Source: Sepioteuthis lessoniana (lineage: Eukaryota > Mollusca > Cephalopoda > Myopsida > Loliginidae). Taken from it: a stretch of 64,000 nt of DNA. The stretch lies in NCBI GenBank assembly GCA_963585895.1, contig OY757904.1, forward strand, positions 155,790,450 to 155,854,449, given 5' to 3'. The position numbers were made by a program, and so were the translations under genes. The notes below the pieces were generated by a model, which did no database searches, was not told where the DNA came from, and worked only from the letters and a program-made list of their open reading frames with translations. Every line of letters starts with the position of its first letter. Positions within the stretch are counted from its first letter, which is position 1. This document shows positions 23,262 through 34,166 of this stretch, piece by piece.

Positions 23262-23512
23262 TTGGCGACCGTAGTCGAGGGCGACCTGAAAGTCCCCTTT
23301 TCATTAGCTACAACACCGAAATGTAGGGGTACATTTCTCCTTTCCCTTGATTGCTCCACTTTACCCTTTATACGTTTCTTATAATGCTGAGTGTTCAGCA
23401 AGGAAGTATCAAGTACCATTTTTTTAAGTCTTGGATATGATTCACCTGGGATTGAACCCCTGGTCTCCCAAGTCAGTGGTGAATACTCTATCCACTAGTC
23501 ATAGATCGGTTT
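23262..23512 (-). mobile_element. tRNA-derived SINE, family A
   Basis: The minus strand has a B box (GGTTCAATCCC), the family A body and a 3' end with CGACTACGGTCGCC at the left. It is somewhat diverged. Confidence 0.8.
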
Positions 23513-23629
23513 ACAGGAAGAAAATCATGGCGATAGACAATTATTACCGGATATCCAAGAAGTGTCCCCGTGGCAAAGGGGCTATCGTGTTGGACTGCGT
23601 TATCGAAGTAAATGAGTTCTTTATTTATT

Positions 23630-24040
23630 TTCCATTTCTTTTTTTTTTCTTTCTTTCCTTACTTTTTTACATTTGCTTTTTCTTGCCATTTTATTAATAT
23701 TTTTTCTGTCTTGTTAGTTTTTTTAAAGCATTTTTTTCTCCTTTTACAAGGGAGTGGAGGGTTGAATAAGGTAAATGAACAAATGAAAGAATTGAATTAT
23801 TATTATTATTATTATTATTTCTTTGAGTTGCTTCATTTTTCATTATTATTCTCTTTTACTCATTTCTTTTGAGTCTCTAAATTTCTTTCTTTCTTTCTTC
23901 CTTTTGCTCGTTTATTTATTTGGATTCTTTTTTCTTCCTTCTTTATTTCCTTTTATTCCGCTTTCTTTCTTTCTTTCTTTTGCTCGCTTACTCATTTATT
24001 CATTTGGGTTCTTTTTTCTTTTTTTATTTCCTTTTATTTG

Positions 24041-24072
<32 letters not shown>

Positions 24073-24420
24073 TCACTCGCTCGCTCGCTCTCTCATTCAT
24101 TCATTTGGGTTCTTTTTCATCTTTCTTTATTTCCTTTTATTCGTCTTTCTTTATTTCTTTATTTATTTCTTTTGCTCGCTCGCTCATTTATTCATTTGGT
24201 ATCTTTCTTCTTTTTTTTTCCTTTTATTCGTCTTTCTTTCTTTCTTTCGCTCGCTCGCTCGCTCGCTCATTCATTCATTTGGGTTCTTATTCATCTTTCT
24301 TTATTTCCTTTTATTCGTCTTTCCTTCTTTCTTTCTTTCTTTCTTTCTTTGTTTTTTCCTTTACTTTCTTCTTTTATTTTATTTCATTCATTCTTTCTTT
24401 CTTTTTGTAATTTTACTAAT
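23630..24420. repeat. Pyrimidine-rich variable tandem repeat
   Basis: From about 23,885 units of about 80-100 bp repeat. Each holds a (CTTT)n block, a GCTCGCTCGC block, a CATTCATTTGGGTTC segment and a TTTATTTCCTTTTATTCG segment. The copy numbers of the inner short repeats vary from unit to unit. An (ATT)n run lies at 23,798-23,820. Three overlapping frames of 146-208 codons are open only because the strand has few purines, and none is a credible protein. Confidence 0.9.
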
Positions 24421-24584
24421 GTTTCTTTCTTCATTTTGTATAGCAGCTTACAAATACATATACATAATACAAATATAAATATAAGTGGAAACATAGTCAA
24501 CAATAATGACGAACTTCAATCAACGAACGAACACATTTCTTTATAAAAATATACCTCTCACACTCTATTCTCGAAAGGGTGGAT

Positions 24585-24964
24585 GTTGGTTGTGTGTGAG
24601 AGGTGAGTTGGAGACGGGGACACACTGCTACATATTGACCTAAAGTTCTCCAGAACATAGCACTTCTTCCTCATTCTAGCTGGGCTGCACAACCGTAGGT
24701 CACTGAGGGCCCAAAGCCCTCAGTCTGCAAGCTGTTCTCACGCTGGTATCTTGTCCCCAACTGACTCCAACTGCAACTAGAACTCGAACTGGAAATGACT
24801 CCCCCGTATGTGGCACCTGGTTATATAATTATATTCGACCACGTCCACAGGTCAAGGTGATATTCCAATATCTTCGACCGGATGCACCTGTTTCACTGTT
24901 CTTCTGCTTATTTACACAGGCGCATCTCTTGATTGACGGCTCTGTCAAGGGTCAATATGTTACA
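24585..24964 (-). mobile_element. Possible solo LTR (fossil, tentative)
   Basis: Read on the minus strand it begins TGTAACATATTGACCC and has a TATATAACC box about 140 bases in, a plan seen in retrotransposon LTRs. The other end near 24,585 is uncertain, and I found neither target duplications nor a second copy. A CCTCTCACAC/GTGTGTGAGAGG inverted pair lies at 24,553-24,603. Confidence 0.35.
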
Positions 24965-25506
24965 TTTATTTCTATTCTTTGCTTATTATTATTATTCTTT
25001 CTAAAATTCAAATAATCTTTCACAAACATTTTCCCCTTTCTCTTTCAATGATTATCCTTATTAATTGATTAACTCTCTCTCTCTCTTTCCCCCTCTCTCT
25101 CTCTATCCCTCCCTCTCTCTCTATCTCTCCTCTCTCTTTATCCCCCTATCTCTCTATCCCCCCTTTCTATCCCCCTTTTTTATCCCCCTCTCTCTATCCC
25201 CCGCTGTCTCTATCCCCCTCTCTCTATCCCCCTCTCTCTATTCTATTGTTTTTCATTACCTTTCATTCTCCTTCCAATCATCTCCCTTATTCTTTTATTC
25301 AGTACACACACTCACGTTCGTCTAACAAAATCGAATACCAATCAATCAATTAAAGCCAAGATCATTAGAGCAAAATAATTGAACATACTTTTGGTATTTT
25401 TAAATGTTTTATTGCTTCAGAAGATTTTTTTTTTATTTCTGTTGAATTTTTTTTTGTTGGAAATTACATATGAAATATTTTTACTTCAAATTGCTTACAC
25501 GCAATG

Positions 25507-25557
<51 letters not shown>

Positions 25558-27416
25558 CTCTTTCTTTCTCTCTCTCTTTCTTTCTTTTTTTCTTTCTTAA
25601 ACGCGTTTCTAAGTTACCAATAAAATAAAAGACTTACCATGTATGTAATCATCGTTATTATAACTTGCAAAATCCGTCTATAAAACAAATTTTTTTCTTG
25701 TTAATTGAAAGAATCTGGGAGTCTAAATTAAAGCCACAATCAAGAAATATCTTGGTGAATAATCGGCAAAATATTATAAATTTCATCTTCGCGGTTCCTT
25801 AAAAAAGAAGTAAATATTGTCACAGATCTTTATTCATAAAAATTAATGAAAAGTTAAATCATTCTTCCACAATTTCTTGCTTCGGTCGAGTATAAATTCA
25901 GTAAATTAAACGAAGAACTTCCAATTATTTTAGAATATATCAACGCACTTTCCCAAATTACTCAGATTAATACCTTTGTATTTCTATTTAATCTAAATAC
26001 TAGGATTAAAAAAAAACATTTAAAACATGAAAGAGATCATTTAAGAATAACTAGAATTCTTTTGATACACAATCAAAGAATATTTTGATAAGGAGAAATA
26101 GTATCAGTTTCCAAATTGATTTTTTCATTTCTGATAATGATGATAATGTTCGGAATAAGTACATCTTGTATTTCTTTCAAGTGAACAGATTTTTATTTTA
26201 CCTACAAAAATATAAACAACTTGAACGAATAAAGAGTCTGTAATTAAGCTAAAATAGTCACCTTGTTTAGTAAAATGTCTAGCGAGCAAGGCTGATTGAT
26301 AACTATCATTGAATTTGAACATAACGGGGTGTACCATATTTTTGACTTTGTGCTTCAAGTAATCTCTTTGTAAATGTGACAATTTTCAATTATCTGAAAT
26401 GTTTTTATATTTTATTTTTAGAATTTTCCAAAGTTTTTGCAAGTGGCCTTTTACAATATGATTTGCGTCTATGTTCTAGTCCGAACTATAAATATCGCTT
26501 TTGAATAAGCCCAATTTCTTTGTAGAAAAAGCAGACGACAATATTAAGTCAACGTCCGTTCGAAACGAACCGAAACGAGAGTGCCATTCGGTTGGAGCTC
26601 TTAGAATGAAACTTTATGAGGATTATGAAATAAGCATTATCGTCGAAGGATCTAGACTTTGTCGGGAAGAAAGAAAACGAGCTCTGCCCGATTTGGTCGG
26701 TTTGAGGACATGAAAAACGAGTTTCTAGGCATTTGTCACGACAAGGTAACAAGTCTTTTTGCCTTACTCGCTACAGTAAATAGCTACTTATTCAAAAAAA
26801 TCTCCATCCTTTTAAAAGGTACTTCGAATCATTCTTTAAAAGCATTCTTTGAGGCGCATCCAACAAATTCAAAAGAGTAAATGTTATGATTGAGAAATTT
26901 TACTGCAACCTTTGACCTCAAATCAGCTTAACATTCCTCTCCTATTCCTCTCATGATTAACGTTAAATAAATTACTGGGACATTTCTTTGTAGTAAAGAA
27001 TTCAAAAATAATTCAGAATTAACTGAAATTTTTAAGAATCTCAAAGTTTTGACATGAAATTAAAAATTAGTTTTATATTTTGTTAATACTGATGAGATTG
27101 ATAATGTTCTCGGCATAAACCAATGCGTTGTTATATTTGTTAGTTTGTGATATCTCATGCACTAATATATATATATATATATATATACATACATACATAT
27201 ATATTAACAAAATTAGATATATATATGAGCGGGCTTAGATAGATAGATCATGAATAGAACAAGCTAGCTAGCTAGCTAGCTGGCTAGATAGATAGATAGA
27301 TTAATAGAAATTAAAAAGTTCAGCCGGCTTTGCACTTTCAGGTTTAAATTTAATCAGATTAATAAGAAGATTTAATCAGATAAAGAAGTTCATATAGTCA
27401 AATCATTTAAATATAC
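24965..27416. other. Mostly unannotated AT-rich DNA with simple repeats
   Basis: Includes a (CTCTCTATCCCCC)-like tract at 25,075-25,245, a (CTTT)n tract at 25,508-25,595 and a TA/GATA/GCTA cluster at 27,166-27,300. The frame at 26,501-26,713 has no stop for 70 codons and normal-looking amino acid use, but no motif I know. I do not call it a gene. Confidence 0.55.
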
Positions 27417-27706
27417 ATATTTACCCAACCCCTCCGCTTGGGCAGGATATGACACAAGGTCAATTATTTAAGCGGAGTTTAACAGGTTTGAATTCAGAGT
27501 TTTCCTTCTCCTACACTAGTTGCCTCCGCAAGGCTGAAGAACCTAGTCTGCCCAACTATTTACCCATAGCTGGAGGGAGAATAAATGGATTCATACCTTT
27601 CCCAAGGGTATTAGTGCTATGTGAAATGCAATCAGTCTCGCCCAGGATTTGAACTCGTGTTACCGTGTTCATTTCCGCCGACGATAACCATTACACCACG
27701 GCCATT
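27417..27706 (-). mobile_element. tRNA-derived SINE, family C, near full length
   Basis: The minus-strand head has an A box (GTGGTGTAATGGTTATCG) and a B box (GAGTTCAAATCCTGG). The central block shares ATACCCTTGGGAAAGGTAT with family B. The 3' part carries CTGCCCAAGCGGAGG near the left end and ends in GGTAAATA. The length is about 285 bp. Confidence 0.88.
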
Positions 27707-27912
27707 TAAATATAAGAGAGGTATAATGTAAGATAATTTCATCCAGAATCCAAAATTCTTTCAATTAGAAACAAAAAACCATCAAAAGAAAATGAATTCC
27801 TCTGTTGACTTATTTTATTATTAATAATGCTGATTATGTCTAAGGTCAACTTGTAAAAAATCCATACTATGGACATATCTGTGTATTTACAAAGTGGAAT
27901 GAATTATCTTAA

Positions 27913-27968
<56 letters not shown>

Positions 27969-28550
27969 TGTAAAATCGATACGTGTCAATGAGTATTTTC
28001 CAGTCTAGAACATTCCATGTATATTCAGAGGAGCAAGGAAAATCAAGTGTTTAAGACTGACTGGCTTGTCGAATAAGAATAAATGTATAAAATGATTAAA
28101 TAAAAAATAAAAATAAAAACTCCAAAGGAATGCAAGAACTGTCTGTTTGGGATGGACTGTATGTGGTTCTTTATCTCAGCATCTCCTTGACCCAGACAAT
28201 GAGATATAAAAATCTCAGGTTATTGTCTGATTCGTTTCTGGATGGAATCCAAGGATGCGAAAATAGATTCCCCGGTGACAAAGGAAGTAAGAATATGAAG
28301 AATAAAGACAAAGGAAGAATCGGGATGGTAGAATCGTTTACAAGTACACGTGATAATTTCTGATCTATAAATGAATCGGTGTATAAATATGTTTGCCCTT
28401 TTCAGTCAAGGCTTATTAATAACTTAAAACGTTCATGTTCACACACATACACACATACACATGTGCAAGCGCTCGTGCGCACACACTGTAAAAAAAGACA
28501 AAACAATAACAAACAAACAAAATCTACCTATCGTATTCTGTTCTGAGGGT
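27707..28550. other. Unannotated DNA with (TA)n
   Basis: A (TA)n run lies at 27,917-27,961. The remainder is unrecognised, including a 77-codon frame at 28,130-28,363. Confidence 0.5.
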
Positions 28551-28835
28551 ATGCATAGCGTAACGGTTATCGTCAAAGGAAATTGAATACGCGACCCGAT
28601 GGCAATTCCAGGACGAGATTTTTTACGTTTCACTTCATGTCCATGCCCTTGGGAAAGGCATGAACCATCAGTTCTACCCCTGTTATAGGTAAATTGTAGG
28701 GTCGACTGGTTACTTTAACCTTTGTTAGGCAATCTGTTTAACAGAAGTGAACTCTCAAACCATCTTTACCTCGATTAAAAATTGACCTCGGGTCACATCC
28801 GGCCCGTATTAAAGTGGTTCAGTAAGCACACACGC
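28551..28835 (+). mobile_element. tRNA-derived SINE, family C
   Basis: The plus-strand head has an A-box-like GCGTAACGGTTATCGTC. The central block CCTTGGGAAAGGCATGAA matches the copy at 27,417, and the 3' part ends near GGTTCAGTAAGC. It is more diverged than the first copy. Confidence 0.78.
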
Positions 28836-29032
28836 ACACTTTGTGGAAAACCCAGAAAGAAACTCATTAACTCAAAAACAGATGCCCGCTCATTGAATCA
28901 AACACAAGCACATCATAAGTGATACGGATAATAGGAACTTTATTTTTTAAGAATGTGAGGAAAATCATAGAAGTGTCTTTGAAGTTTAGACAGCTTTTCT
29001 TTGCTCCTGGAATAAATAAAAGGTATTACAGC

Positions 29033-29213
29033 CGACCGGCTCATTGACCCAGTGATTAGAGTGTTCGCCAATCGTCCGTGAGACATGGGTTCAATCCCAG
29101 GTCACGTCATACCAAAGACTCTAAAAATGATACTTGATACTTGATAGCTATTGAAAAGGGAGCCTTCTGGTTGCCTTCGACTACGGTCGCCAACTTTACT
29201 TTTACTTTTACTT
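29033..29213 (+). mobile_element. tRNA-derived SINE, family A, internally deleted
   Basis: A clear head (CTCATTGACCCAGTGATTAG, then the B box GGTTCAATCCC) runs into the body. It then jumps directly to TAGCTATTGAAAAGGGAGCC, losing about 70 bases. The 3' end has CGACTACGGTCGCCAACTTT followed by TTTTAC repeats. Confidence 0.85.
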
Positions 29214-29219
29214 TCAAAA

Positions 29220-29398
29220 TCTCGAATAACCAAACCAGATTTATGCGCGTTGCCAAATCCACAAAATGCACATTCATCCGGCCTTAATATCAAATGGTAT
29301 TGAAATACCCCAAACCCATCAGTACAAATCCTTAGGCGTTACTCTTGACTCAAAACTATTCTCTATCCTTCATATCAAACAACTGAGGATTTAAACGT
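29220..29398 (+). mobile_element. LINE reverse transcriptase fragment of a third type
   Basis: The frame at about 29,247-29,396 reads ...HPALISNGIEIPQ then THQYKSLGVTLDSKLFS. The YKSLGVTLDSKL motif is typical of the region after the palm in Jockey, CR1 and I-like non-LTR retrotransposons. It differs from both other LINE families here. It is a small remnant ending in a stop. Confidence 0.65.
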
Positions 29399-29399
29399 T

Positions 29400-30131
29400 T
29401 TATGATAATAAAGAGTGTCTTATTGACTGAGTATCATCCTTTCGCCTATTTGTATTACTGTATCAAAGTCAGTTATTTTCAAGGTGATATTAATTGCTGG
29501 AATATTCGAAAAGAAAAAAAAACAATTATGAAGAGAATGATGATCGAACGATACCAAACTTAAACGAACCATCATTTCGTTCAATATTCCATTCTTTTTC
29601 TTTCAATAATCTCTTCGTGTATTCACCTTTATGAAGACATTTTCTTTGGAGTTTTATTCCCGATGCAAATGGGAGACGGTTTTACATGTCCTGTTTGGTA
29701 TCTCATCCTCGTTGTCTCTGACTGGCTCTTAAAAAAAACAAATATTAAAAGCTCAATGGTATTAATGTATTTAAACATGAAAAGCAGACAGTGATATCTC
29801 TCCGAGCATCCAGTGCATTTCTTTCATAGTATCTTTTCGAGAATTATTTAGAAAAGATGGAATATCTATAATCCTAATTTTTTATTAAACCAGTGTAGAA
29901 CCTAACCATGACTAAATATTCTTTGATCGAATTATATTCTTCTCTAGTTTCGTATGTGGTTCATATAAATTTATTCAACATCATACAGGTTTCTGTAATT
30001 AATGTACATAAAGAAAGGAGAAACAAAAATTAGAACAAAATAAAATCCAAACGCAATCATTAAAAGATCAATTGATGTACATTAAAGATCAGAAATATGA
30101 TGTAAGATTGAAAATATTTAAGCGCTTCACA

Positions 30132-30160
<29 letters not shown>
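29400..30160. other. Unannotated AT-rich DNA
   Basis: I recognise nothing until the (TA)n run at 30,134-30,161 that borders the next mariner. Confidence 0.5.
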
Positions 30161-30162
<2 letters not shown>

Positions 30163-31044
30163 CGTGGCGCATTTCAATAGGTTTCCAGACTTTATTTGTA
30201 CAGGCATTTAAAATTGTCGTAGACTATTGAAAATTCAGTATGTTATTGCTATACATCTTATGAGATGACTGACCAATTTTTATGATTGCAGCAATTAAAA
30301 TACACCCTACTAAAGCCTGATTGTCACAGCTGGCGAATTTCAAAAATGCAATCTGGACGTCAGGACACTTTAGAAGAACGATATGCAATAAAATTCTGTT
30401 TTAAACTTGGAAAGAATGCCACAGAAACGTATGGAATGCTTCAGAATGCTTTTGGGGCATCTTGCATGAATCGAGCATCAGTTTCTGAGTGGCATAAGAG
30501 TTTAAAGGAAGGCAGGGAATATTTGAGGGATGAGAGGTGTGGGAGGAGTAAGGAAGTCAATACACCAGAGTTGATTGGCCAAAGGGTTAGGGTTAGGGTT
30601 ACTATGTTGAGGTTTTAAGGGAGTTCAGGAAGAGATTCGGTCGGAAGAGGCCAGCACTCTTCAAATCGGCTCTGTGGCATTTCCACCAGGACAATGCACC
30701 AGTCCACAACTCTATCCTTGTCACAGACTACTTGACCAAGATGGGCATCAAGACGGTTCCTCACCCTCCCTATAGTCCAGAGCTTGCTCCCAGTAACTTT
30801 TGGTAATTCCCTAAGCTCAGAGGTTGTCGTTATGAGACAACTGAGAAGATGAAAGAAGCTGTGAGGAAATTCATTGACACGCTCACACAAGAGGAATTAT
30901 GTGAGGCCTTCCAGAAGTTGTTGGAACGGTACAACAAGTGCATTGCAGCCGGAGGAGATTACTTCGAAGGGGACTAGACTTTCATGCAAGTACTATCAAT
31001 CAAAGTGCCCATACGAAAAAGTCTGGAAACTTATTTAGTAATCC
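30163..31044 (+). mobile_element. Mariner-type transposon, internally deleted, both ends present
   Basis: The terminal repeats are AATAGGTTTCCAGACTT at 30,176 and AAAAAGTCTGGAAACTTATT at 31,016. The left end follows TA. The plus frame 30,286-30,618 covers the HTH region. The catalytic block with HFHQDNAPVHNS (about 30,670-30,710) and PHPPYSPELAPSNFW follows in another frame. The join falls right after a GGGTTAGGGTTAGGGTT stretch. The first catalytic Asp region is missing. It is non-autonomous. Confidence 0.9.
30286..30618 (+). pseudogene. Mariner transposase N-terminal remnant
   Basis: This 110-codon frame holds the HTH block TLEERYAIKFCFKLGKNAT, then ASVSEWHKSLKEGRE and CGRSKEVNTPELIGQ. The last part passes through the TTAGGG-like junction and ends. 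Its start lies upstream of the usual MQSGR start, which is probably residue 21 of this frame. Confidence 0.8.
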
Positions 31045-31057
31045 ATATATATATATA

Positions 31058-31194
31058 TCATCATCATCATCATGTCGCGCCGCCTGCGCAGATATCCCTG
31101 ACCGTCTCTCGCCATTTCTCCCTATCATTCATCGCCTCCGGCAGGTCTTCAGGGTTACATCCCGTGTCCTCACATAGCTGCTGTATGTAAGTTC

Positions 31195-31198
<4 letters not shown>
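31058..31198 (-). mobile_element. RTE-type LINE, 3' end fragment
   Basis: The (ATC)n tail on the plus strand is followed by the C-terminal coding end. On the minus strand this reads RTYIQQLCEDTGCNPEDLPE, then MNDREKWRETVRDICAGGAT. It stops at a (TA)n run at 31,199. It is only about 140 bp long, a severe 5' truncation. Confidence 0.88.

Positions 31199-31234
<36 letters not shown>
31199..31234. repeat. (TA)n microsatellite
   Basis: This is a TA run at the 5' truncation point of the LINE fragment. Confidence 0.95.
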
Positions 31235-31240
<6 letters not shown>

Positions 31241-32169
31241 AATGATACAATTTCGACCATCAGAGATGGTCATTTTAGATCAAGTTTCAAAATATTAACA
31301 GGGATAATGGAAATACGAAGAGAAAGAGATGTACAATACATTACCATTCCTTTGGTAAAATAAAAAAGAAATTCTGATAGGGAAATAAGATTGAACATTT
31401 TTTAGATGCTTTTCAGGTTTAGCTTATTCAGTCTGCATATAGCAAAAGCTAGTCGAGGCTGACAGAGATGTGTAAAGGGAAGGTAGTATTCTTCGTATTT
31501 TTTGATTAATTTTTCTCTCATCGCAAGATCAGACAATAATCTTATCATCCAAACATCCGAGCTGTTTGTGTTCTACACGTCTAAGTTTAAAAGAAGCAAG
31601 AATAGAATATATTTTCCAAATATGGTGTCTGTTTGGACACGGATGTTCATTAGTGTATTGGAGGTGCGTGTTTGTGCGCATGTGATTAAACAGGACTTTC
31701 AGAAATTCTGTTGAAAAATTTTAACTTACATTCTTATAGAGTTAACAGTGCGATGAATTCCTTCAAATATCCTCCCAAATTAATTATCCGGAAGTGGGGG
31801 GGGTAGTGAATGGTTTATCTTTTATTAAGAACTTTCAAATAACTGCTCACAATTTTATACTTTTATCATCAACATCACCATCATCATCATGAAGAGTACA
31901 GATTCCTCTTACATTCTCTCTCTCTCTATCTCTCTATCTCTGTCTCTCTCTCTATCTCTATCTCTCTATCTCTCTATCTCTCTCTCTCTCTCACTCTCGA
32001 AATCACACTTCAAACAAAATTCTTGGTAAATTCTCAAGACGTCATCTCGTGTCTGCATAGGACGGGATTAAGAGAGTTTTTGCTTGTCGGCTAATACTGG
32101 TGTGTCCAAGTGTAGAAGTCCATAAACGAAAAACGCTTAAGAGTTTATCACTTATTTCTCATGCAGTAC
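31235..32169. other. Unannotated DNA with (CT)n
   Basis: A CT/CTAT-rich tract lies at 31,914-31,994. Between 32,035 and 32,160 the sequence faintly resembles RTE LINE 3' sequence on the minus strand, too decayed to delimit. No gene is seen. Confidence 0.45.
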
Positions 32170-32182
32170 TCAGTATGTCCTT

Positions 32183-32857
32183 TGCCCAGTCGGCTGGGGC
32201 TGTAGAATACACCGACTGCACCTCTGCAGAGGGGTAAGACCCCCCCCCAACGAGTGTCCTGTATATGACACTAAACAATCTGATGGTGAGGTTCCAGTGA
32301 TGCTGGAGCTTTGGGGAATCCTGAGTTTATTATTGCCATTGCTCCCAGGTCAACTCTGGCCCGGAGTGGTAGCACCTGATATGGGTCCTATCTATGGGTT
32401 AAATAGAACTAAACCGTGCTTCTTTCACTATACTGATTTTTGCATTTAAACTGCGTATTTATGCTAAACTGAATTGTTTAAAATAGAACTGTTTTGACAT
32501 GTAAACTGCGTGCTTATGCTAAACTGAATTATTTCAAATAGAACTGTTTTTTGACATTAAAACTGTATTTACACTAAACTGAATTTTTTAACATAGAACT
32601 GTTTTGACATTTAATTGTGAGTAAACAAAATCTGTACTTATACTGAACTGAATTAGCTGAATTAGAAATGCTTGACTAAACTGAATAGCTAGAAATAGAA
32701 ATGTTTTTCACAATTAAACTGTACTTACATTTAAACTGTGTACTGATGCTAAACTGAATTGTTTGAAATAGAATTGATTATTTACATAAAAATGGATTTG
32801 GCGTTAAATAACCTACAAAGGTTGATATGCCATAAAACCAAACCAAACCAAACCAAA
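32183..32857 (+). mobile_element. Retroposon family E, complete copy with 13-bp target duplication
   Basis: It begins TGCCCAGTCGGCTGGGG and ends in a hairpin tail (GGCGTTAAATAACC...GGTTGATATGCC) plus (AAACC)n. The 13-mer TCAGTATGTCCTT flanks it at 32,170-32,182 and 32,858-32,870, which marks a retrotransposed insertion. Between the 5' domain (about 240 bp) and the tail lie about six irregular units of 33-73 bp beginning with AAACTGAATT-like sequence. There is no open frame and no clear tRNA head. It is SINE-like, mobilised in trans, and unusually long for a SINE. Confidence 0.85.
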
Positions 32858-32870
32858 TCAGTATGTCCTT

Positions 32871-33351
32871 ATCTTTCTTGGATGGTTAGTGAGATGGCAC
32901 ATAAATGGCTGTACAACTGCTGATTTGAAGAGTCCTGCTTCTCGGATTTATTCAAAACAGAGCATCCATGTGTGGCTCGTCTCTTGCGTTTCATTAACGT
33001 TCAAATGGTGGAACTATACAGTAGTGCTAACATGCAAAAGCTCTGAAGAATTACCTCTTTATTTCATCTGAGCTCTGAATTCCCTGTGATCGACAGTAGA
33101 CCATGCATTACTTATTCGTATCTTGATATAACTTACTATAGATGAGATATTGGTACGTAGATATATAAAATAGTTTATTAATTTGAGAGGTAATTACGTA
33201 ATCTTGATTAAAACGTATGTATTCCGTTTGATCAGAGTTTCCGCTGCCTCTTGATGCCTCCTTCAGTTTGTGTATATATACGTGCAACCGAGTGTGTATA
33301 TGTGTGGGTAAATGTAGTTAAGTTACTTTGTTTAATAACATCATGGGTTAT
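32871..33351. other. Unannotated DNA
   Basis: No element or gene recognised. Confidence 0.5.
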
Positions 33352-33879
33352 TGTTATATAATTAAGGAATGATTTTTTTTATATTAATCATTTTTCGTTA
33401 ATTATATTTTATCGTTCAGTTTGGTAGGGCTTGGAACTATCCGGGTCTTAGTCCAGGTGCATAGTCAGTTGGTGCGGTTTTACGCTCGTGCGCAAAGGAT
33501 ATGACAATCACCATTGTCATAATAAACCCTCAGACAGAAATGGGGCTGGAGTGTGGATGACGTCATATCCAGAAGAGATGGTCCTGAGAATTTGAGGATT
33601 TTGAAAAGACATCAGTTAGGTATTCGACCGTTGAAAGATGTAGTTGGTTATTCGACCGTTGAAGAAGACAGTGTTGCGGTTAAGTTTTTCGGATCTCGGC
33701 CGACAGAGACGTATTGAGATCTTAAATATCACAAGATGTGCCACGCGTTGGGGTGGGGTCAGCATAGTATGGTTTGCGTTAACTTTTAAGAATTGTGTCT
33801 CTCTCCGCGTGTCACTATGGACCGAAGCCAGAAACTAATAAACCCGTTCGTATCTGAAACGACAGAGTCCGCCTGCATA
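33352..33879 (+). mobile_element. LTR fragment related to the solo LTR at 58,952 (fossil)
   Basis: It begins TGTTATATAATTAAGG, the same LTR end as the copy at 58,952-59,631, and carries an AATAAA-type signal near 33,838. The right end runs into a TA-rich stretch, so the 3' border is not intact. No internal retrotransposon sequence adjoins it. The superfamily is undetermined (Ty3/Gypsy-like is plausible). Confidence 0.7.
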
Positions 33880-33901
33880 TGTATATATATATATTGTACA
33901 C

Positions 33902-34095
33902 GACATTATCTAATGCCAAAGTAAACTTTGTAGATGATGGGTAATTGTACTATTTAGCCCAGAGCCGGGGAGGATAAGGGAGTTCGTACCTTTCCTAAGG
34001 GTATTTGACCGAAAGAAAACGGGATAATTCGGCTGGATTTTGAATACGCTTACTACGATGCCAAAGTCCATTACATAAGCCATAAAACCACGTCC
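33902..34095 (-). mobile_element. tRNA-derived SINE, family B
   Basis: The minus strand carries the central block (AAATACCCTTAGGAAAGG) and CTCTGGGCTAAATAGTAC. The distal tail is missing or badly diverged at the left. The head region near 34,060-34,095 is diverged, although a GTGG-TTTATGGCTTATGTAA segment is discernible. Confidence 0.68.
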
Positions 34096-34100
34096 CCCAC

Positions 34101-34107
<7 letters not shown>

Positions 34108-34163
<56 letters not shown>
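34108..34163. repeat. (TG)n microsatellite
   Basis: This is a TG dinucleotide run. Confidence 0.96.

Positions 34164-34166
<3 letters not shown>

Noticed and set aside
23823-24546. Overlapping frames of 146-208 codons rich in Phe, Leu and Ser, resembling membrane proteins
   Set aside because: All three frames are open because the DNA is almost purely pyrimidine. The composition follows the VNTR, not protein constraint.
26501-26880. A possible host exon around two overlapping plus-strand frames
   Set aside because: The residues look less repetitive than elsewhere, but there is no recognised domain, no convincing splice-site pattern and no second supporting exon.
30585-30600. A telomere-repeat tract or internal telomeric site
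   Set aside because: Only about three TTAGGG-like units are present, inside a mariner deletion junction. It is too short for a telomeric array.
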